NCBI GenBank assembly: GCA_963700255.1
Contig: CAVOWW010000023.1
Span: 178,794-242,793, forward strand
DNA length: 64,000 bases
Origin: UBA10649 sp963700255
Lineage (GTDB): Bacteria; Actinomycetota; Actinomycetes; S36-B12
Direction: 5' to 3'
Positions 9,701 to 18,217 of the stretch are shown one piece after another. Within the stretch, counting starts at the first letter, position 1; the number at the start of each line of letters is the position of its first letter. The notes beneath the pieces were generated by a model. It had not been told where the DNA came from. It saw nothing but the letters and a program-made list of their open reading frames with translations, and searched no databases. The position numbers were made by a program, and so were the translations under genes.

Positions 9701-10838
9701 TCAGCCCCTCTCGGTCAGCCGGTCCGCGAGGACGGCTCTCAACGCAGCGTACTCCGGCTTGATGCGCTCGTTGATGATGGCGAGTCGCTCGTCGAAGGGG
9801 ATGAACGAGCTCTTCATGGCATTCACGGTGAACCACTGAAGGTCGTCCAGGCCGTAGCCGAAGGCGTCGCTGAGGAGCACCATCTCCCGCGTCATGGTGG
9901 TGTCCGACATCAGCCGGTTGTCGGTGTTGACGGTGACGCGGAATCCGAGACGGCGCAGCAGCCCGATCGGATGCCGCTCGATGCTCTCGGCGGCGCCCGT
10001 CTGGACGTTCGACGACGGGCACATCTCGAGCGGGATGCGGCGATCGCGCACGTACTCGGCCAGCCGCCCGAGATGCGGCGAGCCGTCCGGTGCGATCTCG
10101 ATGTCGTCGACGATCCGGACGCCATGGCCGAGCCGGTCGGCGCCGCACCACTGGAGCGCCTCCCAGATGCTCGGCAGGCCGAAGGCCTCACCTGCATGGA
10201 TGGTGAAGTGCGCGTTCTCGCGGCGCAGGTACTCGAAGGCATCGAGGTGCCGCGTGGGCGGGAACCCCGCCTCCGCACCGGCGATGTCGAAGCCCACCAC
10301 CCCGCGGTCGCGGTACTCGACGGCGAGCTCGGCAATCCGTCGCGAGTGCGTGGCGGTGCGGATGGCCGTCGAGGAGCACGCCGATCCGGATCGGATGACC
10401 CGTCGCCGCTGCGTTGCGCTGGCCTTCGGCGAACCCGGCCAGCACCTCCTCGACGATCTGGTGCTCCGTCAGGCCGCGCTCGATGTGCAGTTCCGGCGCG
10501 AACCGCACCTCCGCGTACACCACATGGTCGGCGGCAAGGTCCTCCGCAGCCTCGCGCGCGACGCGACGGAGGCCATCGGCCGTCTGCGTCACTCCGACCG
10601 TGTGGGCGAAGGTCTCCAGGTACCGCTCCAGCGACCCGGAGGAGGCGGCTTCGACGAACCACGTCCGCAGCGCGACGGGATCCATCGTGGGCAGGCCCAG
10701 GTAGCCGTCGGTCTGGGCCAGCTCGATGATCGTCTCCGGGCGCAGGCCACCGTCGAGGTGGTCGTGCAGGAGGACCTTCGGGGCCCGGGCGATGAGGTCG
10801 TACGGAACGGGGGCGAGAGAGCCGGCATCGGACACCAT
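9701..10838 (-). CDS. add: Adenosine deaminase, frameshifted
   Basis: Converts (deoxy)adenosine to (deoxy)inosine, feeding DeoD. Amidohydrolase-fold motifs in order: LLHDHLDGG (first zinc ligands), VVGFDIAGAEAG, FTIHAGEAFG (zinc His and catalytic Glu), DRLGHGVRI, PLEMCPSSN and TVNTDNRLMS (active-site Asp). One extra base near 10365, within the strand after RIGVLLD, puts residues after about 160 in another frame; restored length is about 378. ATG 10838 is separated by 57 bases from the divergent transporter start at 10896, so both promoters lie in that short gap. In M. tuberculosis add also lies next to deoA and cdd. Confidence 0.9.
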
Positions 10839-10895
10839 CCCCCGAACCTAGACCATGGCCGTGGAGCGTCGCGCCGCCGTCAGTAGGGTCGACGG

Positions 10896-11738
10896 GTGAT
10901 CAGCGTCGTGTTCGGGCTCGCGACCGCGGTGTTCTTCGCGAGCAGCAGCCTGCTGTCGTCACGCGCGGTGAAGGTGATCGGATCCTGGTCCGCCGTCGCC
11001 TGGGCGATGCTCGTGGGACTCGTCATCACCCTGCCCTTCCTCTTCGCGTCGGGCATCCCGTCCGCCCTCGGCGAGAACGCCGGATGGATGGTCGCTGCGG
11101 GCGTAGGGAACGTGGCGGGCCTCGTCCTCGCCGGGCTGGCGTTCCGGGTCGGGAAAGTCGGGGTGATCACGCCCATCCTCGCCACCGAAGGCGCGATCTC
11201 CGCTGTCATCGCCGCTGTGCTGGGCGAGAGCATCGCGCCGATCATCGCCTTCCTCCTGATGGTCATCGTGGTGGGCATCGTCATCTCCGCGACGGCACCG
11301 GATCCCGAGCCGCTCAGCCATGAGCGACCCGTGCTCGCCGTCCTGCTCGCCACCGGCGGCGCACTCGTCTTCGGCGTGTCGCTGTTCGCCACCGGTCACC
11401 TCAGTGGCGACCTCCCCATCTCCTGGGTGCTGCTCCCGCCACGGCTTGTGGGCATCCTCGCCCTCACGATCCCCCTGGCCCTGAGCCGCAACCTGCGCCT
11501 CACCCGCGCGACGGCGCCGCTCGTCATCGGCATGGGCTTCGCCGAGGTCATCGGCTTCACGTGCTTCGCGATCGGGGCCCAGTACCAGGTGGCCGTGACG
11601 TCGGTGCTGGCATCCCAGTTCGCGCCTATCGCTGCCGTCATGGCCTACGTGCTGTTCAAGGAACGGCTCGGCAGGCTGCAGATCACCGGCGTCGCGATCC
11701 TCGTCGCCGCCGTGACCGCGCTCAGCATCGCCAGCTGA
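10896..11738 (+). CDS. EamA/DMT-superfamily transporter
   Basis: A 280-residue integral membrane protein with about ten hydrophobic helices and two pseudo-repeats, as in drug/metabolite transporter family members. Typical features are the conserved ends of the repeats (VGKVGVITPILATEG, and VTSVLASQFAPIAAVMAYVLFKERL near the C-terminus). The GTG start follows TAGGGTCGACGG. It is divergent from add and stands alone; the next gene on this strand is far away. The substrate cannot be assigned. Its place amid nucleoside genes makes efflux or uptake of bases or nucleosides possible, but nothing in the sequence shows it. Confidence 0.8.
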   Translation: MISVVFGLATAVFFASSSLLSSRAVKVIGSWSAVAWAMLVGLVITLPFLFASGIPSALGENAGWMVAAGVGNVAGLVLAGLAFRVGKVGVITPILATEGAISAVIAAVLGESIAPIIAFLLMVIVVGIVISATAPDPEPLSHERPVLAVLLATGGALVFGVSLFATGHLSGDLPISWVLLPPRLVGILALTIPLALSRNLRLTRATAPLVIGMGFAEVIGFTCFAIGAQYQVAVTSVLASQFAPIAAVMAYVLFKERLGRLQITGVAILVAAVTALSIAS

Positions 11739-11751
11739 GCTCTCCCCGTTC

Positions 11752-11825
11752 GTCCCGGAATCCGGGACAACTCGGCGGTCCCGCCCCGTCCGAGGCGTCG
11801 CACCGCAGATCTCTCCCGCAGTTCT
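11752..11825. repeat. Bipartite REP-like intergenic element, copy A
   Basis: The first hairpin is an inverted repeat TCCCGG-AAT-CCGGGA at 11753-11767 (with flanking G and C the stem reaches 8 base pairs). A degenerate second half, TCTCCCGCAGTTCTC, starts 61 bases later at 11812. Between them is TCGGCGGTCC and a GAGGC segment, also present inverted in copy B at 12357-12439. It lies between convergent genes (stops at 11738 and 11825), where the strong stem could also stop transcription. Confidence 0.65.
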
Positions 11826-12349
11826 CAGGCCCGCTGGTAGCGAGAGCTCACCATGCCACTGTCGAACACGCGGGAGCCGACCAGCCGAAGCGGAGTGCTC
11901 GACCCGATTCGGTGGAACAGGGGCTTCCCTGAGCCGAGCAGGATCGGCACCGTCGTGATCGTCAACTCGTCGACCAACCCCGCGTCCAGGAACTGGCTGA
12001 TGAGTGTGCCGCCGTCGACGTACACCTGCCCCACACCCTGCTCGCGCCACCGAGCGACGGCCTCCAGTGGGGTCCGAGCGTAGAACTCGAAGCCGTCTCG
12101 GGGGCCGATGGTGCGCGTCGTGAACACGTGCACCGGCCGGCCGCCGTACGGGAGCTCCGGGAAGTCCTTGATGAACTCGTACGTCGAGCGGCCCATCGCC
12201 ACGACATCCACCTGGGCCAGGAACGCGTCGAACCCGTAGTCCTCTCCCTCACCGCCCGCCGCCAAGAGCCAGTCCAGCGAGTCATCGTCGGTCGCGATGT
12301 AGCCGTCGAGTGACTGGGCGATGAAGACCGAGACACGTGGGTGGGGCAT
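11825..12349 (-). CDS. Dihydrofolate reductase-like (RibD C-terminal domain) protein
   Basis: A 174-residue protein of the DHFR/RibD-C fold: SVFIAQSLDGYIA at the N-terminus, VVAMGRSTYEF, QVYVDGGTLISQFLDAGLVDEL (the NADPH-binding GG in VDGGTL) and TTVPILLGSGKPLF. These are NADPH-dependent reductases, but stand-alone actinobacterial members are of unknown substrate and usually not true folate enzymes. ATG 12349 was chosen because it starts PHPRVSVF, the normal beginning of the fold; an ATG three codons upstream (12358) is possible. It is flanked on both sides by inverted copies of the same bipartite repeat (11752 and 12357). Confidence 0.8.
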   Translation of the reverse strand: MPHPRVSVFIAQSLDGYIATDDDSLDWLLAAGGEGEDYGFDAFLAQVDVVAMGRSTYEFIKDFPELPYGGRPVHVFTTRTIGPRDGFEFYARTPLEAVARWREQGVGQVYVDGGTLISQFLDAGLVDELTITTVPILLGSGKPLFHRIGSSTPLRLVGSRVFDSGMVSSRYQRA

Positions 12350-12356
12350 GACTCGC

Positions 12357-12439
12357 ATTCTCGCGGAATCCGGGAGAATTCGGTGCTCCGGCCCCTCCGC
12401 AGGCCTCGGACCGCCGATTGGTCCCGGAATCCGGGAGAA
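12357..12439. repeat. Bipartite REP-like intergenic element, copy B
   Basis: Two hairpins with 6-base arms and 3-base loops: TCGCGG-AAT-CCGGGA at 12361-12375 (one mismatch) and TCCCGG-AAT-CCGGGA at 12422-12436, spaced 61 bases. Each is followed by GAA. The core between them, with GGCCTCGGACCGCCGATTG, is recognisably the reverse complement of the core of copy A. It lies in the 101-base gap between the cupin gene and the RibD-like gene. Confidence 0.65.
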
Positions 12440-12450
12440 GCGAGGGGTGA

Positions 12451-12831
12451 CTACTCGATGGGGTGGCGGTCGTACTCGTCGTCGTCGTCCCGATGGACGA
12501 GGTCACCGTGGAACGCCGGCATGCAGACGGCGATGTACCGGGCCCCGTGGGTCGTGGTGTAGCGGATCCGCTCCCCTGCCCGCGTGATGACGGCCTGGCC
12601 GGCCCGCACATGGACGACGCCGTCGTCATGCTCGACATCGATCGCGCCCTCGAGCACGATGGTGAACTCGTCGAACTCCGGCTCCTGGGAGGGCTCCTCC
12701 CAGCCTGCCGGTGCGAGCATCTGCGCGACCGACACATGGTCATCGCCACTCGACGCATGACCGACGTACTCCTCGATGATCTTGCCGCCGGGCACGGGAA
12801 CCATCGCAGGAGCGGGAATGAGCTCGGGCAT
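12451..12831 (-). CDS. Small cupin-domain protein
   Basis: A 126-residue single-domain cupin. The conserved beta-barrel pattern shows PEFDEFTIVLEGAIDVEHDDG and then VRAGQAVITRAGERIRY; metal-binding histidines of cupin motif 1 are mostly missing (E and D occupy these places), as in EutQ-like and sensor-type cupins. It has a charged DDDDEYDRHP tail. It lies 13 bases downstream of the Gfo/Idh/MocA gene and is probably in the same transcript. The ligand is unknown; a sugar-related small molecule would fit the neighbour but is speculative. Confidence 0.75.
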   Translation of the reverse strand: MPELIPAPAMVPVPGGKIIEEYVGHASSGDDHVSVAQMLAPAGWEEPSQEPEFDEFTIVLEGAIDVEHDDGVVHVRAGQAVITRAGERIRYTTTHGARYIAVCMPAFHGDLVHRDDDDEYDRHPIE

Positions 12832-12844
12832 GTCGTCCTGCCTG

Positions 12845-13849
12845 TCAGTCGAGAATCGTGGTGCGGCGCGGCTGCATGCCGGCCGCGACGTAGAGGTCGT
12901 CGATCATCTGCATCGTGACGACGGCATCGTCGGCGTCCGTGAGGAACGGGGCGTCCTCGCGGATCGTGCGCGCCAGCGCCTCGAGCATGTACGTGTAGCT
13001 CGACCGGGAGCCGAGCTCCTCGACCCGCTGCTCGGTGCCGACGGTGACGAAGACCCGATCGTCCATGTGCGGCAGCAGGAACGCCGGTGCGTACGCCTCG
13101 CCGTTCGTGCCCACGAGTCGGAGCGAGAAGTCGAGCACGCCGTGCGTCATCCCGCACTCCATCGTGGCCGAGAGCCCGCTCGGGTACTCGAGGTCGGCAC
13201 CCAGCCAGGCATCGATGCCGGGATGGGCCGGGATCTCCCCGCCCCATGCCCGCACGATCGAGGGCTCGCCCCCGGCGAGGGCCGACATGTCGCGGATGGC
13301 GTGGACGGCGTAGCAGCCGACGTCCATGAGCCCGCCGCCGGCGACGTCCGCGTCCCAGCGCAGGTCGCCGGCTGGCGGCGGAGGCATGAGCATTCGCGCC
13401 TCGACGCGAACAAGGTCGCCGATCTCGCCGTTGCCGGCCAGCTCGAGCATCCGGTGCATCAGCGGGTGGTACCGATAGTGGAAGGCCTCGACGCAGTGCA
13501 CCCCCGCCGCCTCGGCAGCGTCTCGCACCACTCGCGCCTCGGCCGCGTTGCTCGCGTAGGGCTTCTCGCTGAGGACGTGCTTGCCCGCGGCGATGGCCCT
13601 CAGGTTCCACGGGCCGTGCAGGCCATTGGCCAGCGGGTTGTAGACCACCTCGACCTCAGGATCGTCGATGACGTCCTGGTAGGTCGCGTGCACCCGCTCG
13701 ATACCGTGCTGCTCCGCGAAGGCCGCGGCCCGCTGGGGGTCGCGCGCCGCCACGGCCACGAGCCGTGCGCCGGTCAGCCCGGCGGGCTGGATGACGGCGA
13801 TGTCGCTGATGCGGGCAGCGCCGAGCAGGCCGAGCCGCAGGGGCTCCAC
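12845..13849 (-). CDS. Gfo/Idh/MocA-family oxidoreductase
   Basis: A 334-residue NAD(P)-dependent dehydrogenase. The N-terminal Rossmann region reads LRLGLLGAARIS, with VVYNPLANGLH and KHVLSEKPYA; the last is the EKP motif whose lysine is catalytic in the family. The C-terminal alpha/beta domain contains GGGLMDVGCYAVH, where the usual catalytic HxxD-type position is occupied by the DVGCYAVH segment seen in trans-dihydrodiol/1,5-anhydrofructose-like members. The GTG start at 13849 lies 4 bases from the upstream small gene. Family members act on sugars, inositols and related compounds; the substrate cannot be given. Confidence 0.83.
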   Translation of the reverse strand: MEPLRLGLLGAARISDIAVIQPAGLTGARLVAVAARDPQRAAAFAEQHGIERVHATYQDVIDDPEVEVVYNPLANGLHGPWNLRAIAAGKHVLSEKPYASNAAEARVVRDAAEAAGVHCVEAFHYRYHPLMHRMLELAGNGEIGDLVRVEARMLMPPPPAGDLRWDADVAGGGLMDVGCYAVHAIRDMSALAGGEPSIVRAWGGEIPAHPGIDAWLGADLEYPSGLSATMECGMTHGVLDFSLRLVGTNGEAYAPAFLLPHMDDRVFVTVGTEQRVEELGSRSSYTYMLEALARTIREDAPFLTDADDAVVTMQMIDDLYVAAGMQPRRTTILD

Positions 13850-13853
13850 CGGG

Positions 13854-14036
13854 TCAGTCCTTGCCGAGGGCGAAGACCGCGATGAACCCGACGACCAGGA
13901 AGAGGACCCCGGCGATGGCGAGGCCGACCGTCTGGCCGGCGTTCATGAGGCTGAGCCCTGCGGCGCAGAGGACGCTCAGGATCAGCACCATGATGACGGC
14001 GCCGATCGGGTGGGCCTCGGTCGTGTGCTCGCTCAA
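13854..14036 (-). CDS. Small two-helix membrane protein
   Basis: A 60-residue protein with two predicted membrane helices (AVIMVLILSVLCAAGLSLM and TVGLAIAGVLFLVVGFIAVFAL) separated by NAGQ, with a short hydrophilic N-terminus. It has a good AGGAGG-like site (GAAAGGACCTCCC) just upstream on the coding strand. It lies between deoA and the Gfo/Idh/MocA gene on the same strand, 15 bases after the deoA stop. The family is not recognised and no function is offered. Confidence 0.65.
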   Translation of the reverse strand: MSEHTTEAHPIGAVIMVLILSVLCAAGLSLMNAGQTVGLAIAGVLFLVVGFIAVFALGKD

Positions 14037-14051
14037 GGGAGGTCCTTTCGG

Positions 14052-15341
14052 TCAGGTCAGTCGGTCGATGACGAGGGGCAGTCGCTCAATCGTAGAGCCC
14101 GGCGCGCTGACCACGACGGCCCCCGTGAGTGCCTCGAGCGCGAGCGGCAGCCGACCGGCCTCGTCGGTGTGGAGCGTCATCAGCACATCGCCCGCAGTCA
14201 CGAGGTCGCCGGGCTTCGCATGCAGCGTGATGCCCGCGCCGGCCGACACCGGGTCCTCCTTGCGCGCCCGCCCCGCGCCGAGGCGCCACGCGGCCACGCC
14301 CACGCTCATCGCATCCATGCGCGAGACCACGCCAGCGGCATCAGCGCGGACAACCTCGCTCTCGCGCGCCACCGGCAGGGCGGCATCCGGATCACCGCCC
14401 TGGGCCCGGATCATCCGCCTCCAGACGTCCATCGCCGACCCATCGGCGAGCACCTGCGCGGGATCGATGTCCGACAGGCCGGCAAGGTCGAGCATCTCCC
14501 TGGCCAGCAGGAGGGTCAGCTCCACGACGTCGGCAGGCCCTCCTCCGGCCAGCACGTCGACCGACTCCTGGACCTCGACGGCGTTGCCTACCGCGAACCC
14601 GAGCGGGACGTCCATCGCCGTGATCAGCGCCCGCGTCTCCACGCCGGCATCGTTGCCCAGGCGGACCATCGTCTCCGCGAGCCGGCGCGCCTGCGCTGGG
14701 TCGGGCATGAAGGCACCTGACCCGGTCTTGACGTCGAGCACGAGGCCGCCGGCGCCCTCGGCGATCTTCTTGCTCATGATGCTGCTGGCGATCAGCGGGA
14801 TCGCCTCGACCGTCCCGGTGACGTCGCGCAGTGCGTAGAGCTTCTTGTCCGCGGGCGCCAGGCCCTCGCCGGCCGCGCAGATCACGCCTCCGACGTCGCG
14901 GAGCACCTGCATCATCTCGTCGTTGCTCAGTGCCGCACGCCAGCCGGGGATCGACTCGAGCTTGTCCAGCGTGCCCCCGGTATGGCCCAGGCCCCGGCCG
15001 CTCAGCTGCGGCACCGCGGCGCCGCACGCTGCGACGATCGGCACGAGGGGCAGCGTGATCTTGTCGCCGACTCCACCGGTGGAGTGCTTGTCGACCGTCG
15101 GGCGCGGCAGGCTGCTGAAGTCCATCCGCACGCCCGTGTTGATCATGGCGGTCGTCCATCGGACGATCTCGGGGTCGGACATCCCGTTGATGAGGATGGC
15201 CATGGCCAGCGCCGACATCTGCTCATCGGCGACGACGCCACGGGTGTACGCGTCGACCACCCAGTCGATCTGCTGTGGCGTCAGCTCATGACGGTCGCGC
15301 TTGGCCTTGATGACGTCGACGGCCGAGAACGGCTCAACCAT
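14052..15341 (-). CDS. deoA: Thymidine phosphorylase
   Basis: Phosphorolyses thymidine and deoxyuridine to base plus deoxyribose-1-phosphate, supplying the phosphomutase/DeoC route. Nucleoside phosphorylase class II: the helical N-terminal domain contains TAMINTGVRMDFSSL and VDKHSTGGVGDK (phosphate-binding), and further on are GRGLGHTGGTLDKLESIPG, SSIMSKKIAEGAGGLVLDVK and the C-terminal swivel domain. Length 429, normal. ATG 15341 (VEPFSAVDVIKAKR) was chosen over an upstream in-frame ATG because it overlaps the cdd stop by 8 bases, the arrangement used throughout this operon. Last gene of the transport-deamination-phosphorolysis run. Confidence 0.93.
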   Translation of the reverse strand: MVEPFSAVDVIKAKRDRHELTPQQIDWVVDAYTRGVVADEQMSALAMAILINGMSDPEIVRWTTAMINTGVRMDFSSLPRPTVDKHSTGGVGDKITLPLVPIVAACGAAVPQLSGRGLGHTGGTLDKLESIPGWRAALSNDEMMQVLRDVGGVICAAGEGLAPADKKLYALRDVTGTVEAIPLIASSIMSKKIAEGAGGLVLDVKTGSGAFMPDPAQARRLAETMVRLGNDAGVETRALITAMDVPLGFAVGNAVEVQESVDVLAGGGPADVVELTLLLAREMLDLAGLSDIDPAQVLADGSAMDVWRRMIRAQGGDPDAALPVARESEVVRADAAGVVSRMDAMSVGVAAWRLGAGRARKEDPVSAGAGITLHAKPGDLVTAGDVLMTLHTDEAGRLPLALEALTGAVVVSAPGSTIERLPLVIDRLT

Positions 15342-15753
15342 GGTCTGCCCTGTTCTCTGCACGTGCCACGAGGTCATCCGGTCCGAAAGCCTGGGGCAGG
15401 ATCTCGCTCATCGGCAGGATCCCCTCGGGCGTCTTGAGGAGAGTGGTGGGCCGCCCGTTCTCCCACAGCAGCTGCCGGCACCGACCGCATGGCATCAGCG
15501 GCTGCCCGTGCTGGTCGACGCATGAGACGGCGACGAGGCGGCCGCCTCCCGAAGCATGGATGCTCGAGACCATCCCGCACTCGGCACACAGGCCGATCCC
15601 GTAGCAGGCGTTCTCGACGTTGCAGCCCACGACGATGCGGCCGTCCTCCATCAGGCCGGCGACGCCGACCTTGAAGCGCGAGTACGGGGCATACGCCTTG
15701 TGCATGATCTCCACGGCCGCAGCGTCGAGAGAGGCCCAGTCGATGTCCGGCAT
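15334..15753 (-). CDS. cdd: Cytidine deaminase
   Basis: Deaminates (deoxy)cytidine to (deoxy)uridine. A 139-residue homotetrameric-type enzyme: AYAPYSRFKVGVAG, GCNVENACYGIGLCAE (catalytic Glu within CxAE with a zinc Cys) and PCGRCRQLLWE (two further zinc cysteines). The start overlaps the permease stop (TGATG at 15751-15755); a GTG directly upstream (15756) would overlap by four bases. It overlaps deoA at its own end. Position between nucleoside permease and phosphorylase genes implies that imported pyrimidine nucleosides are processed at once. Confidence 0.94.
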   Translation of the reverse strand: MPDIDWASLDAAAVEIMHKAYAPYSRFKVGVAGLMEDGRIVVGCNVENACYGIGLCAECGMVSSIHASGGGRLVAVSCVDQHGQPLMPCGRCRQLLWENGRPTTLLKTPEGILPMSEILPQAFGPDDLVARAENRADHG

Positions 15754-17048
15754 CACTGCTTCTCGTACGGCTGGCCGTCTGCGGCAGGTGGCCGGGCCCG
15801 GCCGACGAGGCCGGCTACCACGACGATCGTCACCAGGTACGGCGCCATCGACAGGAACTCGCCCGGAATGGGGATGTCGAGGAGCGCGAACTTCTGCTCC
15901 AGCGACTCCGAGAACCCGAAGATGAGTGCGGCGCCCAGGGCACCGATCGGGTTCCAGGCGCCGAAGATCATCGCCGCCAGCCCGATGAAGCCCGTGCCGG
16001 CCGTGATGTTCTCGTCGAAGCGGCCCACGGTGCCCAGCGTGAACCAGGCACCGGCGAAGCCGCCGACCATGCCGCCGTAGATCACGGCCAGGTAGCGCAC
16101 CTTGGGGACGCTCACGCCGAGGCTGTCGGCCGCGCGCGGGTTCTCGCCGACCGATCGCGTGCGCAGCCCCCAGCGCGTGCGGAACAGGAAGAACGTGACC
16201 GTTCCGATGAGCACGTACATGCCGTAGACGATGATCGTCTGGTTGAAGAACATCGGCCCGATGATGGGGATCTCGGAGAGCACGGGGATCGGGATCGACG
16301 GGAAGATCGGCGCATCGTTCCACTGGGGGTTGTCGACGAGGACCTGCGACGTCAGGAACGACGTGAGGCCGAGCACCAGGATGTTGATGACCACGCCGAT
16401 GATGATCTGGTCGACGCGGAAGTTGACGGCGAGTACCGCGAGGAGCAGCGCCAGCAGGCCACCCGTCAGGGTCGCGGCCAGCAGGCCCACCCATCCCCCG
16501 AGGATCGACCCCATCACCACGCCGGTGAACGCGCCGCCGAGGAGCATGCCCTCGATCCCGATGTTCACGACACCGGATCGCTCGCACAGGATGCCGCTCA
16601 GCGCACCGAGGGCGATCGGCGTGCACCGGGAAACCGTAGCGACGAGCATGCTGATCAGGGAGAACTGCTCCCCCGCCGTCGCCCACACCATCATCGCCAT
16701 CGTGAAGACCCCGAAGGAGGCGCCCAGGATCAGCGTGGACTTGCGCTGGAAGCCCCCCCGCACGAACTGCGTGGCACCCAGAGCCGCCAGGAGCATCGCG
16801 AGAGCCCACAGCGACGCCGTGACCGGGATGGCGAGGTCGTCCAGCTGGATCGTCTCGCCCGAGCCGCTGAGTCCGAAGGTCGCCACGCCCTCGGCGTTGG
16901 GGATGAAGAACGCCATCACGAAGGCCGACAGCACGAGCATGACGATGCCCGAGATGCGGGCCCGCTTGATCTGCGATTTGGTCAGGGCCCGGGTTCGCTT
17001 GCCGGTGCGCTCGTAGGACTCCACCGGCGTCTTCTCGAAGGTGCTCAC
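15753..17048 (-). CDS. Nucleoside ABC transporter permease (second permease)
   Basis: A 431-residue permease of the branched-chain-type family used by BmpA/PnrA nucleoside importers (NupC/YufQ-like). It has about ten helices, the conserved cytoplasmic coupling region LRTRSVGENPRAADSLG and GFIGLAAMIFGAWNPIGAL. The N-terminal about 50 residues are charged and precede the first helix. GTG 17048 was chosen because it overlaps the preceding permease stop (GTGA) and begins STFEKTP. It works as a heterodimer with the upstream permease and the double ATPase at the membrane. Confidence 0.88.
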   Translation of the reverse strand: MSTFEKTPVESYERTGKRTRALTKSQIKRARISGIVMLVLSAFVMAFFIPNAEGVATFGLSGSGETIQLDDLAIPVTASLWALAMLLAALGATQFVRGGFQRKSTLILGASFGVFTMAMMVWATAGEQFSLISMLVATVSRCTPIALGALSGILCERSGVVNIGIEGMLLGGAFTGVVMGSILGGWVGLLAATLTGGLLALLLAVLAVNFRVDQIIIGVVINILVLGLTSFLTSQVLVDNPQWNDAPIFPSIPIPVLSEIPIIGPMFFNQTIIVYGMYVLIGTVTFFLFRTRWGLRTRSVGENPRAADSLGVSVPKVRYLAVIYGGMVGGFAGAWFTLGTVGRFDENITAGTGFIGLAAMIFGAWNPIGALGAALIFGFSESLEQKFALLDIPIPGEFLSMAPYLVTIVVVAGLVGRARPPAADGQPYEKQ

Positions 17049-18217
17049 GCTCCCCACCCCTTGCTGATCTGGGTCGATGAGGCGTCTGTCTTCACGCGGT
17101 AGATCGCGGAGATGAGCGCCGGCGCGGCCACGAAGATGATGATCAGCGCCTGGATCACCGAGATGAGGTCGATGCCGACATCGGCATTGGCCTGCATGTA
17201 CTGGCCGCCCGCGTTCAGGCCGCCGAAGAGCAGCGCCGCAGCGACCACGCCGAACGGGTTGGAGCGGCCCAGCAGCGCGACAGCGATGCCGTCGAAGCCG
17301 AGGCCGGCGGAGAAGCCGGGACTCGCCCGGTCCAGGAGGCCGAGGACCTGTCCCGTGCCCGCGAGGCCCGCAAGGGCACCGGAGATCGTCATGACGAGGA
17401 TGTAGACCTTGGTGACCGACATGCCCGCGTACCGGGCAGCGCTCGGGTTCGCGCCGACCGCACGGAACTCGAAACCGGTGTTGGTGCGGAAGAGCAGCCA
17501 CCAGATGACGCCCGCGGCCCCGAGGGCGAGGAACAGCCCGAGGTGCACCTTCATCGCGGGGTCCAGCCACGCGAGCAGCGCGGGCAGCTGGGCACTCTCC
17601 TCGACGGTCTTGGAGATCGGATCGTTGCGGCCCTCGCGCTGGAACAGCGTGGTCTTCAGGAAGTAGTCGACCAGCCGGTAGGCGATGTAGTTGAGCATGA
17701 TCGTGACGATCACCTCGTGCGCCCCGGTCTTGGCCTTGAGCAGGCCCGGGATGAAGCCCCAGATCGCGCCGCCGATCGCGCCGCAGATGATGGCGAGCGG
17801 CAGGTGGATGACCAGCGGCAGGCCGGTGAAGGTGAAGCCCGCCAGCACGGCCAGCATGCCGCCCATGAGGAGCTGGCCCTCGCCACCGATGTTGAACAGG
17901 CCGGCGCGGAAGGCGATGGCGACTGCGAGGCCGGTGAAGATGAGCGGGGTGGCCTCGGTGAGCGTCTGGGAGATGGCGCGGAGCGACCCCACCGATCCCT
18001 GCAGGAGGGCCCGGTAGGCCTCCAGCGTCTCGCTGAGGCTGTAGCCGGTCAGCATGATGATCACGCCGCCGATGACGAGCGCGGTGAACACCGCCAGGGC
18101 AGGGATGACCAGGCCAGTCTTCCAGTCCGTGGCCGTCGTGAGCTTGCGGAAGAACGAGGGCCCGGGCCCGTCGTCGGGCTCGACCGTGACGGTTCCGTCC
18201 GGTGACGTGATGCTCAT
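17045..18217 (-). CDS. Nucleoside ABC transporter permease (first permease)
   Basis: A 390-residue permease, sister to the one downstream (YufP/NupB-like), with about ten helices. The family signature region FEFRAVGANPSAARYAGMS contacts the ATPase, and GFDGIAVALLGRSNPFG is the second conserved stretch. LFNIGGEGQLLMGG in the third helix is characteristic of the group that imports nucleosides with BmpA-type lipoproteins. The ATG start overlaps the ATPase stop by four bases. The order ATPase, permease, permease, cdd, deoA is a common nucleoside-uptake operon in Gram-positive bacteria. Confidence 0.88.
   Translation of the reverse strand: MSITSPDGTVTVEPDDGPGPSFFRKLTTATDWKTGLVIPALAVFTALVIGGVIIMLTGYSLSETLEAYRALLQGSVGSLRAISQTLTEATPLIFTGLAVAIAFRAGLFNIGGEGQLLMGGMLAVLAGFTFTGLPLVIHLPLAIICGAIGGAIWGFIPGLLKAKTGAHEVIVTIMLNYIAYRLVDYFLKTTLFQREGRNDPISKTVEESAQLPALLAWLDPAMKVHLGLFLALGAAGVIWWLLFRTNTGFEFRAVGANPSAARYAGMSVTKVYILVMTISGALAGLAGTGQVLGLLDRASPGFSAGLGFDGIAVALLGRSNPFGVVAAALLFGGLNAGGQYMQANADVGIDLISVIQALIIIFVAAPALISAIYRVKTDASSTQISKGWGA

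Noticed and set aside
1180..10400. Programmed +1 frameshifting as a general decoding habit of the organism
   Set aside because: Shift sites share no slippery codon or stop context, neighbouring large genes over tens of kb need no shift, and insertion-prone sequencing explains the sign bias.
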